From assembly GCA_021325115.1 (NCBI GenBank), contig JAJPHU010000337.1, positions 1 through 32,223 on the forward strand: a stretch of 32,223 nt of DNA. The letters are read 5' to 3'. Both the position numbers and the translations under genes were made by a program. The notes under the pieces were generated by a model. That model did no database searches. It saw only the letters and a list, made by a program, of their open reading frames with translations, and was not told where the DNA came from. This DNA is from Planctomycetota bacterium. Its GTDB lineage: Bacteria; Planctomycetota; Planctomycetia; Gemmatales; Gemmataceae. The number at the start of each line of letters is the position of its first letter. Position 1 is the first letter of the stretch. Shown here piece after piece: positions 15,561-22,988 of the stretch.

Positions 15561-16685
15561 ATGAAAACAACAACTGACGAACACCCGTTGACGTTCGCCG
15601 CTCGTGCTGTCGAACGCTTTTTCTTTCAGCCGTCCGATCCGACGACATTGGGACTGATGCGCATCGCCGCCGGCATCCTCGTCCTCTACGTCCACCTGGT
15701 CTATTGCATTGGGCTGACCGATTATTTCGGCCCCTATGCCTGGATCGACAACGACGTGACGAAGTTCGTACGTGAAGGTATTGAGACTTATGCTCCCTCT
15801 TCCAATTGGAAGGATCTCTGGTGGGAGTCTGATGCTCCAGTCTTCAAGGGGCAAACGATGTGGTCTATCTATTACCACGTCGAAGATCCGAAATGGGTAT
15901 GGATAATTCATAGCAGCATCCTGCTGGTTATGCTCTTGTTCACGCTCGGCTTGTGGACGCGTGTCACCAGTGTGCTGACGTGGATCGGCTCATTGATGTA
16001 TATTCATCGCCTGATGCAGCCGGGCATGTTGTTCGGCATGGACACGATGACGAACCTCGGCCTATTTTATCTGATGATCGCTCCGTGCGGAGCGGCATTG
16101 TCGCTAGATCGCTGGTGGCAAGTGCGCCGCGAGCGCCGGCGCTTGGGGGCCAAATACGTGCCACAGCCGCCGCAGCCGATGGTATCGGCTACCTTCGCCA
16201 CGCGGCTGCTCCAGATTAATTACTGCATCATCTACTTCGCGGCCGGCACCTCGAAGTTGATGGGTGCCTCCTGGTGGAACGGCACTGCGCCTAACGGCTT
16301 CCTGCTCAATTACTCGTTTGCTCCTTTTGACGTGCCGAAATACGTCGAGTTTTTGCAATGGCTCGTCAAGCATCGCTGGCTGTGGGAGCTGTTCTGCACC
16401 ATCGGCGTGGTTGGCACACTCTGTTTGGAATTGGGCTTTCCCTTCCTGGTTTGGAACCGTTACACGCGCTGGGTCATGGTATCCGGCTCGATCCTGTTTC
16501 ATACCTTGATTGCCCTGCTTATGGGCCTGGTGACGTTCAGTCTGATGATGATGGTGCTCGTGATGGCGTTTGTGCCGCCAGAGGCGGTGCGGCAGATGGT
16601 GCAGTCGTGGGAAGTGCGGCTGCGCCAGCTGCTGTCGCGGCAGGCCGGTAGCAAGGTGGAGCCGCAAGTGGCGTTATCACGGTAA
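15561..16685 (+). CDS. HTTM-domain (vitamin-K-dependent gamma-carboxylase-like) membrane protein
   Basis: The protein has 374 residues from the ATG at 15561; an upstream in-frame TTG at 15519 lies inside a hairpin and is unlikely. It opens with the typical HTTM entry (RFFFQPSDPTTLGLMRIAAG), then has several membrane helices: about residues 34-54, 113-133, 138-160, 205-230, 262-285 and 300-330. RLLQINYCIIYFAAGTSKL and an adjacent WWNGTAPN motif are typical of the family, as is the His-rich helix region. Known relatives range from eukaryotic gamma-glutamyl carboxylase to bacterial proteins of unknown chemistry, so carboxylation is not established here. Its neighbour upstream is a polytopic protein with an exposed domain, a pairing that suggests joint function. 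The stop codon lies in the arm of a long inverted repeat. Confidence 0.85.
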   Translation: MKTTTDEHPLTFAARAVERFFFQPSDPTTLGLMRIAAGILVLYVHLVYCIGLTDYFGPYAWIDNDVTKFVREGIETYAPSSNWKDLWWESDAPVFKGQTMWSIYYHVEDPKWVWIIHSSILLVMLLFTLGLWTRVTSVLTWIGSLMYIHRLMQPGMLFGMDTMTNLGLFYLMIAPCGAALSLDRWWQVRRERRRLGAKYVPQPPQPMVSATFATRLLQINYCIIYFAAGTSKLMGASWWNGTAPNGFLLNYSFAPFDVPKYVEFLQWLVKHRWLWELFCTIGVVGTLCLELGFPFLVWNRYTRWVMVSGSILFHTLIALLMGLVTFSLMMMVLVMAFVPPEAVRQMVQSWEVRLRQLLSRQAGSKVEPQVALSR

Positions 16686-16732
16686 ACCTTGGCAAGCGGG
16701 GCATTTACATGCCTCGCTCGCCAAGGTTTACC
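16681..16732. repeat. Stop-codon-embedded inverted repeat
   Basis: Arms 16681-16703 and 16710-16732 are 23 bp with two mismatches and a six-base loop; the outer 13 bp match perfectly. The TAA of the HTTM gene (16683-16685) is in the left arm. No T-run follows. Confidence 0.8.
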
Positions 16733-16762
16733 TCAAGCGTACCGCCGCGCTTGTCGATAAAA

Positions 16763-16989
16763 AGAGGATAGGGTGCCCCTCTCGATTTTGGCGAGTGGGG
16801 TTGCGCAATCCCCGAGGAAGTTTTTTCCACTCTCTTCCCCTTGTGGGGGAGGGCTGGGGTGGGAGGAAGGCGTCCGCAGGCGAAACACTTCCCCCTACCC
16901 TGACCCTCCCCCACAAGGGGGAAGGGAAAAGCCCCCTGGCATGTAAGCCCTCCTACACGCCCAAATCGAGAGGGACACTTAGAGGATAG
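16763..16989. mobile_element. MITE-like element with terminal inverted repeats and target duplication
   Basis: A 210-bp non-coding body (about 16771-16980) has 21-bp terminal inverted repeats at 16773-16793 and 16958-16978 with two mismatches. Both sides are flanked by the direct repeat AGAGGATA (16763-16770 and 16981-16988; a ninth base G also matches). Inside lies a second inverted repeat, 16834-16853 with 16904-16924, made of CCCCTTGTGGGGGAGGG-type sequence differing by one base in length. No transposase frame is present. The layout fits a non-autonomous element moved in trans. It fills most of the 367-bp gap between the HTTM and secreted-protein genes. Confidence 0.65.
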
Positions 16990-17052
16990 ACTGGTATTGC
17001 GGCTTTGGGGCTTATCGAGTATGAGGCGGCGGATTGACTCTATGGAAATCCG

Positions 17053-18510
17053 ATGATTCGAGTTCGCGGCAAAGCGGTCTGGGTCTTGCTGTTGGCGTGT
17101 GGCCTGTCTGCTGCCGCACCCATGAGGTTATTTGCGCAGACAGGCGACAACATCCGCACCTACTACGTTCCGGCCCGTTCCTTCAACATCCCTTTCGGCC
17201 TCAATGAAAGCGACCCACGCATCGAAGTGTTGTTGAGTGTTTCCACGGATGGACGGCAATATCGTCCTGCCGGTACGGCCCGGCCTAACGAGCGGCGTTT
17301 CTATTTCTCGGCGCCGGCGGATGGCTGGTACTACTTTATCGTGCAAACCCGCGATGCCAGCGGCGTAGTGACGCCCGATCTCCGCAGCACACCGCCGAGC
17401 ATCCGCGTCTGCGTCGATACGCAGAATCCGGTCATCGAAGAATTGGCCGCCGACGCTTCTGCGGACAATTCCTTGCCCACCATCCGCTGGAAGATCACAG
17501 AAGCAAACCTCAAGGAAATTTGGGCTGATTATCGTTCGACCAGCGGCGGCGAATGGGTACCGCTGTTTCTGCCGGTGAAGGAAGAGGGAAAACACACCTG
17601 GAAACCCTCCTGGGGCGGCGAATTGGAAGTGCGGATGCAAGCGTTGGACCAGGCCGGCCATCGCTCCGAGGTTCGGATGCTGCGCCTGCGCGCTGCCGAC
17701 AATGTGGCGCGGATGCCGCCGCCGCCGGAGCCGGCTGGTCCCGGCAAGATCATGTACGTCAACAGCAAGACCTTCCAGCTCAGTTACACCCTTGACGATC
17801 AGACCATCGGTCCCTCGCAGGTAGCGAGCGTGGACATCTGGAAGCTGCATCCGGGACAGGGTTGGCAGAAATGCTCGGAAAAAGGCACATCCAGAGGTCC
17901 GGCTACCGTCCGTGTGGACACGGCAGGACGCTGGGGATTTCGTCTGATTCCTCGCAGCGGCGCCGGCCTGGCCGACCGCGATCCGCAGCCGGGCGACGCT
18001 CCGGACATCTGGGTCGAGGTGGACGATAAGCCGCCGCTTGTCCGGGTCACCAACGTTACCGTCACGCAGGAAGCGGATGGCGGCTATTTGACCGTCTATT
18101 GGAAGGCTGACGATGCTTTTCTTCGCTCCATGCCTATCACCATCTTTCTGGCATCTCCGCAAGGCAAGGATTGGTTCCCCGTAGCCAAAGACTTGCCCAA
18201 TACCGGCAGTTGGAGACAACGGACCGACGATTTGAAACTCGGCGACCGCTACGAATTCGCGCTCAAGGTGACGGCCATCGATGAAGCCGGCAACATCGGC
18301 GAAAATCAATGGGGCGACACAGTTAAAGTGGATCTCAAGGTTCCGCGCATTAAGCACATCGAAGTGAGACCGGGCGGCGGCCAGCCCTCATATGGCACCA
18401 CAGGGACGGCACCTTTCGGAAGTTATCCGCTGGAAAGCCAACCTGCCTCCAAACAGACGCCCTCGCCGCTCAATGGCAGCGGCCAGGATTTTCATGAACT
18501 AAAGCGCTAA
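17053..18510 (+). CDS. Secreted multi-domain beta-sandwich protein
   Basis: This 485-residue protein has a signal peptide (basic start MIRVRGK, hydrophobic WVLLLACGLSAAA, probable cleavage after residue 28 in RLFAQT). Four repeats of about 95-110 residues follow, each alternating strands with motifs such as DGWYYFIVQTRDASG, ELEVRMQALDQAGH, RWGFRLIPRSGAG and RYEFALKVTAIDEAGN. The recurring A-x-D-x-A-G-H/N ending is typical of Ig-like/FN3-type folds in planctomycete secreted proteins. The C-terminal 50 residues are Pro/Gly/Ser-rich and probably disordered. No catalytic motif, membrane anchor or PEP-CTERM tail is visible. It probably acts in the periplasm or on the surface; the ligand is unknown. 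A related beta-propeller fold is less likely because no blade motif repeats. Confidence 0.75.
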   Translation: MIRVRGKAVWVLLLACGLSAAAPMRLFAQTGDNIRTYYVPARSFNIPFGLNESDPRIEVLLSVSTDGRQYRPAGTARPNERRFYFSAPADGWYYFIVQTRDASGVVTPDLRSTPPSIRVCVDTQNPVIEELAADASADNSLPTIRWKITEANLKEIWADYRSTSGGEWVPLFLPVKEEGKHTWKPSWGGELEVRMQALDQAGHRSEVRMLRLRAADNVARMPPPPEPAGPGKIMYVNSKTFQLSYTLDDQTIGPSQVASVDIWKLHPGQGWQKCSEKGTSRGPATVRVDTAGRWGFRLIPRSGAGLADRDPQPGDAPDIWVEVDDKPPLVRVTNVTVTQEADGGYLTVYWKADDAFLRSMPITIFLASPQGKDWFPVAKDLPNTGSWRQRTDDLKLGDRYEFALKVTAIDEAGNIGENQWGDTVKVDLKVPRIKHIEVRPGGGQPSYGTTGTAPFGSYPLESQPASKQTPSPLNGSGQDFHELKR

Positions 18511-18511
18511 C

Positions 18512-18557
18512 GAACGAGAAGCGTAAGCGACGGCAGACCGTCCGTTGCTTACGCTTC
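18512..18557. repeat. Gene-end inverted repeat, GTAAGCGACGG family, copy 1
   Basis: Arms 18518-18533 and 18542-18557 are 16 bp with one G-U pair and an eight-base loop, starting eight bases after the TAA of the secreted-protein gene. The stretch GAACGAG...AAGCGTAAGCGACGG recurs with small changes at 19031-19056. Confidence 0.75.
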
Positions 18558-18638
18558 CTGCTCATTGGGAACAACCAATCTTGATTCGTCGGCACAGGAT
18601 GATAGCCTGAAGGCAGCAGGATTTTTCTGTCCTTGTAA

Positions 18639-19028
18639 ATGGCGATCATCATGACGGACGAAGCGAAACAGAACCAATCGTTTCACATCGAACGGCACGG
18701 CGACATTGCCATCATTACGCCGTCGCCGGAAGTGGAGAGAATGCCGGAAAACCTGATGGAACAAGCGGCCCTGATAGTGCTGGCACCGTTACGTTCCGAC
18801 CCGCCTGCCGGTCTCATCTTCGACCTCAGCCGTGTCGATTACGTCGGCTCGGTGTTCCTGTCGTTCCTGTTGCGCTGCCACAAGCGTGTCAAGGAACATG
18901 GCAGCGAAGTGGTGGTTGCCGGCGCTTCACCGCGAGCCCGCGAGCTATTGCACATGACTGCCCTCGACACGCTGTGGGCCTTGTACGACAGCCGCGCCGA
19001 GGCATTGGCCGCCTTGGCTGGTGATTGA
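18639..19028 (+). CDS. STAS-domain protein (anti-sigma-factor-antagonist-like)
   Basis: This 129-residue single-domain protein has a STAS fold: strand [13 protein letters not shown], a long linker helix, [14 protein letters not shown], helix [17 protein letters not shown], strand SEVVVAG and the final [18 protein letters not shown] pattern. Known role: STAS proteins such as SpoIIAA release sigma factors or control signalling partners, switched by phosphorylation of a Ser after the third strand. Here that region reads VDYVGSVFL. Ser71 is present, but the site aligned with the SpoIIAA phosphoserine appears to be Val, so regulation may differ. The start is uncertain: ATG at 18639 or 18651, neither with a clear ribosome binding site. 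No kinase or phosphatase adjoins it. The gene is bracketed by two related inverted repeats. Confidence 0.85.
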   Translation: MAIIMTDEAKQNQSFHIERHGDIAIITPSPEVERMPENLMEQAALIVLAPLRSDPPAGLIFDLSRVDYVGSVFLSFLLRCHKRVKEHGSEVVVAGASPRARELLHMTALDTLWALYDSRAEALAALAGD

Positions 19029-19031
19029 ACG

Positions 19032-19090
19032 AACGAGCCGGAAGTGTAAGCGACGGACCGTCGTGTTGTCGCTTACACTTCCGGCTCGTT
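19032..19090. repeat. Gene-end inverted repeat, GTAAGCGACGG family, copy 2
   Basis: Perfect 23-bp arms at 19032-19054 and 19068-19090 with a 13-base loop begin three bases after the TGA of the STAS gene. The sequence is closely related to the repeat at 18512-18557. No T-run follows. Confidence 0.85.
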
Positions 19091-19132
19091 AGGCGCTGTG
19101 ATAATCCTCTCCCCAAATCGAGTTATTTTCCC

Positions 19133-20185
19133 ATGCATAATCCTTCTTCCGGTCCTGGCCGGCCTTCGTTTTCTAGCGTATTTCAGCAGGTTCACGATGA
19201 TGCGGCGACCGATGATCGCCGACTTATTGGCGTCGAGCAGTTGGCCCAGCAAATCCGCGAGACCGCCGACAAGCTCCTCCGCGATGGCGCTACCCGCGGC
19301 GACATCAAGCTGCTCAGCACCGCCTTGAAAGAGCTGCGTTATTCCTTCAAAGTGTTCACGCCCTATCGTCATCTGCGTAAGGTGACGATCTTTGGCTCGG
19401 CGCGTCTGCCGGAGAGCCATCCGGCCTATGCCTCCGCAGTGGAATTCAGCCGCCGCATTGCTGAGGAAGGTTGGATGGTCATCACGGGCGCCGCCAGCGG
19501 CATTATGGAGGCCGGACATGTCGGCGCCGGACGCGAAAAAAGCATCGGCGTCAACATCTTGCTGCCCTTCGAGCAAGAAGCCAATCCGATTATCCGCGGT
19601 GATTTGAAGTTGATGCACTTGAAGTACTTTTTCACCCGCAAGCTCCTGTTCGTCAAAGAGTCCGACGCTGTCGCCCTGTTTCCCGGCGGCTTCGGCACGC
19701 AAGACGAGTGTTTCGAGGTCTTGACGCTGGTGCAGACCGGCAAAGCACAGATGTTTCCCATCGTCATGATCGACGAACCGGGCGGCGATTATTGGCTGCG
19801 TTGGCGCGAGTACATCACCGATGAGCTATTGAACCGCGAATTGATCTCGCCGGCCGATATGTCGCTTTTCAAAGTCACCAATTCGGTGGACGAGGCCGTC
19901 GCCGAAGTGCTGCAATTTTATCGCGTCTATCACAGCATGCGCTATGTCCACGGCGATTTGCTGCTGCGTCTCCAGCACCGGCTCTCCGAGACAATGATGC
20001 AGCGGCTCCGCGACGAGTTCGCCGATATCGTCGTCGCTGGCACCTTCGAGCAAACCGAGGCGCTGCCAGAGGAAGCGAACGACGCACATATCGCCACCTT
20101 GCCGCGGCTGCGCTTTCGTTTCGATCGTCGTAACCTCGGCCGATTGCGACAGATGATCGATGTGATCAATCAGGCGGGCGGCTGA
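19133..20185 (+). CDS. LOG-family nucleoside-monophosphate phosphoribohydrolase
   Basis: The protein has 350 residues from the ATG at 19133. The frame is open back into the STAS gene, but that start would lie inside the hairpin. A Rossmann-like domain has FGSARLPE (87-94), [10 protein letters not shown] (118-127) and the LOG signature PGGFGTQDE (184-192), which carries the phosphate-binding and catalytic residues. Known reaction: hydrolysis of the N-glycosidic bond of nucleoside 5'-monophosphates such as AMP or cytokinin nucleotides, giving base and ribose 5-phosphate. The 80-residue N-terminal helical extension and about 100-residue C-terminal extension ([14 protein letters not shown]) make it a long-form member compared with the roughly 180-220-residue core. 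It is cytosolic. It ends 19 bp from a convergent gene with no visible terminator. Confidence 0.87.
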   Translation: MHNPSSGPGRPSFSSVFQQVHDDAATDDRRLIGVEQLAQQIRETADKLLRDGATRGDIKLLSTALKELRYSFKVFTPYRHLRKVTIFGSARLPESHPAYASAVEFSRRIAEEGWMVITGAASGIMEAGHVGAGREKSIGVNILLPFEQEANPIIRGDLKLMHLKYFFTRKLLFVKESDAVALFPGGFGTQDECFEVLTLVQTGKAQMFPIVMIDEPGGDYWLRWREYITDELLNRELISPADMSLFKVTNSVDEAVAEVLQFYRVYHSMRYVHGDLLLRLQHRLSETMMQRLRDEFADIVVAGTFEQTEALPEEANDAHIATLPRLRFRFDRRNLGRLRQMIDVINQAGG

Positions 20186-20204
20186 TTGCTGTGGTTCACG
20201 ACTC

Positions 20205-22118
20205 CTATACTTGCAATCCCACGGCGCGCATCAGAGCCAGGGCGTTGCTGTGGCGGACAACGCCAGGTTGTAAACGATAATCGAACTTCATTTCGCCGTT
20301 CTCAAAGTGATCGGCAAAGTGGACGTTGGCGGCGCGAGGGCCGAGATGCTCGGCGATGTGTGTCAGCGACAGATCGTGCGTCGTCACCAGGCCAAGCGCT
20401 CCTGCATCGACCAGGCCGCGGACGATGGCCTCGGCACCGATACGGCGATCGTGTGAATTGGTACCGGCAAAAATCTCATCGAGCAAGAACAACAACGGCA
20501 AGGGACCGCGCGTCAAATCAACGATTTGGCGCACGCGCAGGATTTCGGCATAGAAACGCGAACGGCCCTGCTGGAGCGAGTCTTGAATGCGCAAGGTAGC
20601 ACCAATGGCCAGAGGTGAGAGGCGCAAGCGGCGGGCGCGCACCGGTGCTCCGGCCAAGGCCAGCACTGCATTGATACCGACCGTACGCAGAAACGTGCTC
20701 TTACCAGACATATTCGATCCACTAATAATCAATACACGCAAACCGTTCGTCAAGCGCAGGTCATTACGGACGCAGCGCGAGGTCGGCAGTAACGGATGTC
20801 CCAATTGCTCGCCATCGTAGCAAGGAGGGCCATCGGCGACGATCTCCGGGAAGGGATCATCGGGGTTCTCGTAAGCATAGGCGGCCAGGGCGCACAGTGC
20901 CTCGAATTGGCCGACCACATCGAGCCAGCGAGCAACGGCAGGTCCGGCGATGCGGCGCCAGTTCTCGATGGCATGGGCCATCTGTGTGCCCCACATCAGC
21001 AGATATGCTAACGGCATGAACAATTGATTGCGTCGCGAATGAAGCAGATCGAGTAGGTTGCCCAGCTGAGCGATGCGTCCTGAAGGTGGAACATGCCGGG
21101 CGCCGTGCCGGGGAGCCGCTGTATCAAGGGCAGCGCGCAAATCACACAGACGCGGGGCCGTGAACGTGGCTTGTTCCAGCCGCGCCAGCACGTTCGCGAG
21201 CAGAGCCAGGTCTCGGCCGCGACGCTCAACGGCGGCAAGGACGCGCTGGACGCGACCATAAAACCAACCGGCCAAGCACAACTGCACCAGGAGTAGAAAA
21301 GCAAATGGCAGCGAACGCCCTTCCAGAAAGAAGCGGCCCAAGGGCGTACTCGCGTCGAGCAAGCCAAACAGCGCCAAGAGCCAGCCGGCCAGCGCCGTCG
21401 TGGTCAGTGTCCCCAAGAGCAGTGCCGCCCAGCGCGGCCAACGCGCCGTCAATAGCGGCGGCTCGGCCCCCCAGTGGGCCAAGGCCTTGAAATCGACACC
21501 GGCCGGCACATCGCCACCCAGCAGGGCCAAATCTTCACGCAGATCAAGAAGGGGCCGCAACTCGGCGACGGCAACCTGCCGCGCTCGAATTTCCTCCGGG
21601 GGCGCAGCGTGCAACAGCCAAGAAGCCAGCGTATCCTCGCCCGTGCGCGTACGGGCCGTGCAAAGCAGCTCAAACAACGAACCGACACCGAAGAGGTCGA
21701 GATCGCTGGCATACGGGTGCATCTCGTCCTGAAAGCGGGCACCGCTTTGGCCACGCCCTTTCCAGTCATCACGCAGACGGGCCAGGCCATTTTCATAGAA
21801 GGCGACAGCTCGCAACGAGCGGTGCCAAGCGCGCGTAACCCGTTCGTGATAAAAGAGAAGGACCGAATACAACGAGAGGGGCAGCAACAGCCACCAGGCC
21901 GAAAGCCAGTGAGCACCGAAAGCGAGCAGCAAAACAAGCAGGCCGCTCAGTCCCACAAGTAAGCGGGAAGAGCCAAGCAGGCGTTCCTGACGGGCCAGCT
22001 GCATAGTACGGTGGCGGCGTTCTTCCAGACGCTGCACATATTCCTTCGCTGGCGGCAAGGAGGTAACTTCGGACGATTGCGGCATCGTGGGTTCCCCATC
22101 CCTTGACGATGAATCCAT
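20205..22118 (-). CDS. Membrane-embedded MutS-family ATPase
   Basis: The protein has about 637 residues from the ATG at 22118; 22085 is an alternative, and a TTG at 22136 is also in frame. The C-terminal third is a MutS-type ABC ATPase: Walker A SGSNMSGKST, Q-loop region IQDSLQQGRSRFYAE, Walker B LFLLDEIFAGTNSHDRR and the TTHDL switch. Before it lies a MutS core/lever-like helical region. MutS domain I for mismatch recognition is absent. Two hydrophobic hairpins occur instead: LLVGLSGLLVLLLAFG with WWLLLPLSLYSVLLF near the N-terminus, and ALLLGTLTTTALAGWLLALF with PFAFLLLVQLCLAGWFYG near residue 250. Such membrane MutS-like proteins are known in several phyla but lack an assigned function. 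Mismatch repair is unlikely. It follows an ABC ATPase gene on the same strand. Confidence 0.87.
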   Translation of the reverse strand: MDSSSRDGEPTMPQSSEVTSLPPAKEYVQRLEERRHRTMQLARQERLLGSSRLLVGLSGLLVLLLAFGAHWLSAWWLLLPLSLYSVLLFYHERVTRAWHRSLRAVAFYENGLARLRDDWKGRGQSGARFQDEMHPYASDLDLFGVGSLFELLCTARTRTGEDTLASWLLHAAPPEEIRARQVAVAELRPLLDLREDLALLGGDVPAGVDFKALAHWGAEPPLLTARWPRWAALLLGTLTTTALAGWLLALFGLLDASTPLGRFFLEGRSLPFAFLLLVQLCLAGWFYGRVQRVLAAVERRGRDLALLANVLARLEQATFTAPRLCDLRAALDTAAPRHGARHVPPSGRIAQLGNLLDLLHSRRNQLFMPLAYLLMWGTQMAHAIENWRRIAGPAVARWLDVVGQFEALCALAAYAYENPDDPFPEIVADGPPCYDGEQLGHPLLPTSRCVRNDLRLTNGLRVLIISGSNMSGKSTFLRTVGINAVLALAGAPVRARRLRLSPLAIGATLRIQDSLQQGRSRFYAEILRVRQIVDLTRGPLPLLFLLDEIFAGTNSHDRRIGAEAIVRGLVDAGALGLVTTHDLSLTHIAEHLGPRAANVHFADHFENGEMKFDYRLQPGVVRHSNALALMRAVGLQV

Positions 22119-22162
22119 TCGGACACCATACCGCAAAAGAACAGCGACGGCAGCGCCTGGAG

Positions 22163-22242
22163 GATAGAGAATAGAGGATAGAAGATGGCGAAAAAAATGT
22201 GTTTTGTTCTGTCTTCTATACCTCTATCCTCTAGCCTCTATC
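22163..22242. repeat. Imperfect inverted repeat of GATAGAG units at the ABC gene end
   Basis: Arms 22163-22182 and 22223-22242 are 20 bp with two mismatches. GATAGAG/AGAGGATAG units are iterated in each arm. The TAG stop of the minus-strand ABC gene (22226-22224) lies in one arm. AGAGGATAG is also the sequence duplicated around the MITE-like element at 16763-16989. Confidence 0.65.
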
Positions 22243-22973
22243 ACTTCCGTCAGAAACGCGCGGGTCGCTTCGTGACGAGGCTGACCGAAGATTTGCTCCG
22301 GCGGGCCAGACTCGGCAATGCGGCCCTCGTGCATGACGTGAACCATGTGGGCCACGCGTCGAGCGAAACTCATGGCGTGCGTGACCACGATCATCGTCTG
22401 CCCCTCTCTGGCCAAATCCGTAATGACGCATAACACCTCGCCGGCCATGCGGGGATCGAGAGCACTGGTTGGCTCATCGAAAAGGATTGCTTCCGGCTTC
22501 ATGGCCAGTGCCCGAGCGATGGCGACGCGCTGCTGTTGCCCGCCAGATAGTTGCTCCGGCCAGGCATCGACCTTGTCGGCCAAGCCCACACGCTCGAGCA
22601 GACGACGAGCCGTCGCCTCCGCCTCATCGCGCGGCCGCCCCAATGTCCATAACGGCCCAGCCATCACATTGGCCAACACACGCAGGTGCGGGAATAGGTG
22701 AAATTGCTGAAATACCATGCCGACACGCCGCCGCAGGTGCCGCAAAGCATCCTCACCTCCCGCAGAACCGTTCGACCGTAGCACGATGTCCTCAACGCGC
22801 ACTTCGCCCTGCTCGAATGTTTCCAATCCATTAAGACAGCGCAACAGCGTGCTTTTGCCACCGCCAGAAGGCCCAATGAGCACCGCCACCTCGCCGCGGC
22901 GCACTGTCAGCGATACACCATCAAGGACGCGCAGAGAAGCATGATTCTTTACCAGGTCGCGTACTTCGATCAT
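22224..22973 (-). CDS. ABC transporter ATP-binding protein, polar amino-acid (GlnQ-like) type
   Basis: This 249-residue complete nucleotide-binding domain has Walker A GPSGGGKST (34-42), Q-loop VFQQFHLFPHL, signature LSGGQQQR (142-149), Walker B ILFDEPTSALDP (163-174) and switch His199 in VVTHAM. The FQQFHLFPHLRVLANV and DEPTSALDP/HAMSFARRVA patterns are those of ATPases for glutamine, histidine or other polar amino acids. Known role: driving uptake through a permease with a periplasmic binding protein. Neither partner is encoded next to it; its neighbours are the giant cytochrome-like gene (15-bp gap upstream) and the membrane MutS-like gene. It may serve a permease elsewhere. Its stop codon lies in an imperfect inverted repeat. 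Confidence 0.9.
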   Translation of the reverse strand: MIEVRDLVKNHASLRVLDGVSLTVRRGEVAVLIGPSGGGKSTLLRCLNGLETFEQGEVRVEDIVLRSNGSAGGEDALRHLRRRVGMVFQQFHLFPHLRVLANVMAGPLWTLGRPRDEAEATARRLLERVGLADKVDAWPEQLSGGQQQRVAIARALAMKPEAILFDEPTSALDPRMAGEVLCVITDLAREGQTMIVVTHAMSFARRVAHMVHVMHEGRIAESGPPEQIFGQPRHEATRAFLTEVIEARG

Positions 22974-22988
22974 GGTCAGGGCCCTGAT

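Noticed and set aside
16570..16989. Open frames across the MITE-like element on both strands
   Set aside because: Their peptides (for example LPPTPALPHKGK) are translations of the palindromic repeat, a known artefact.
18512..19090. Repeated GTAAGCGACGG units considered as a CRISPR array
   Set aside because: There are only two copies, each is palindromic with a partner arm, and a gene lies between them, so there is no repeat-spacer series.
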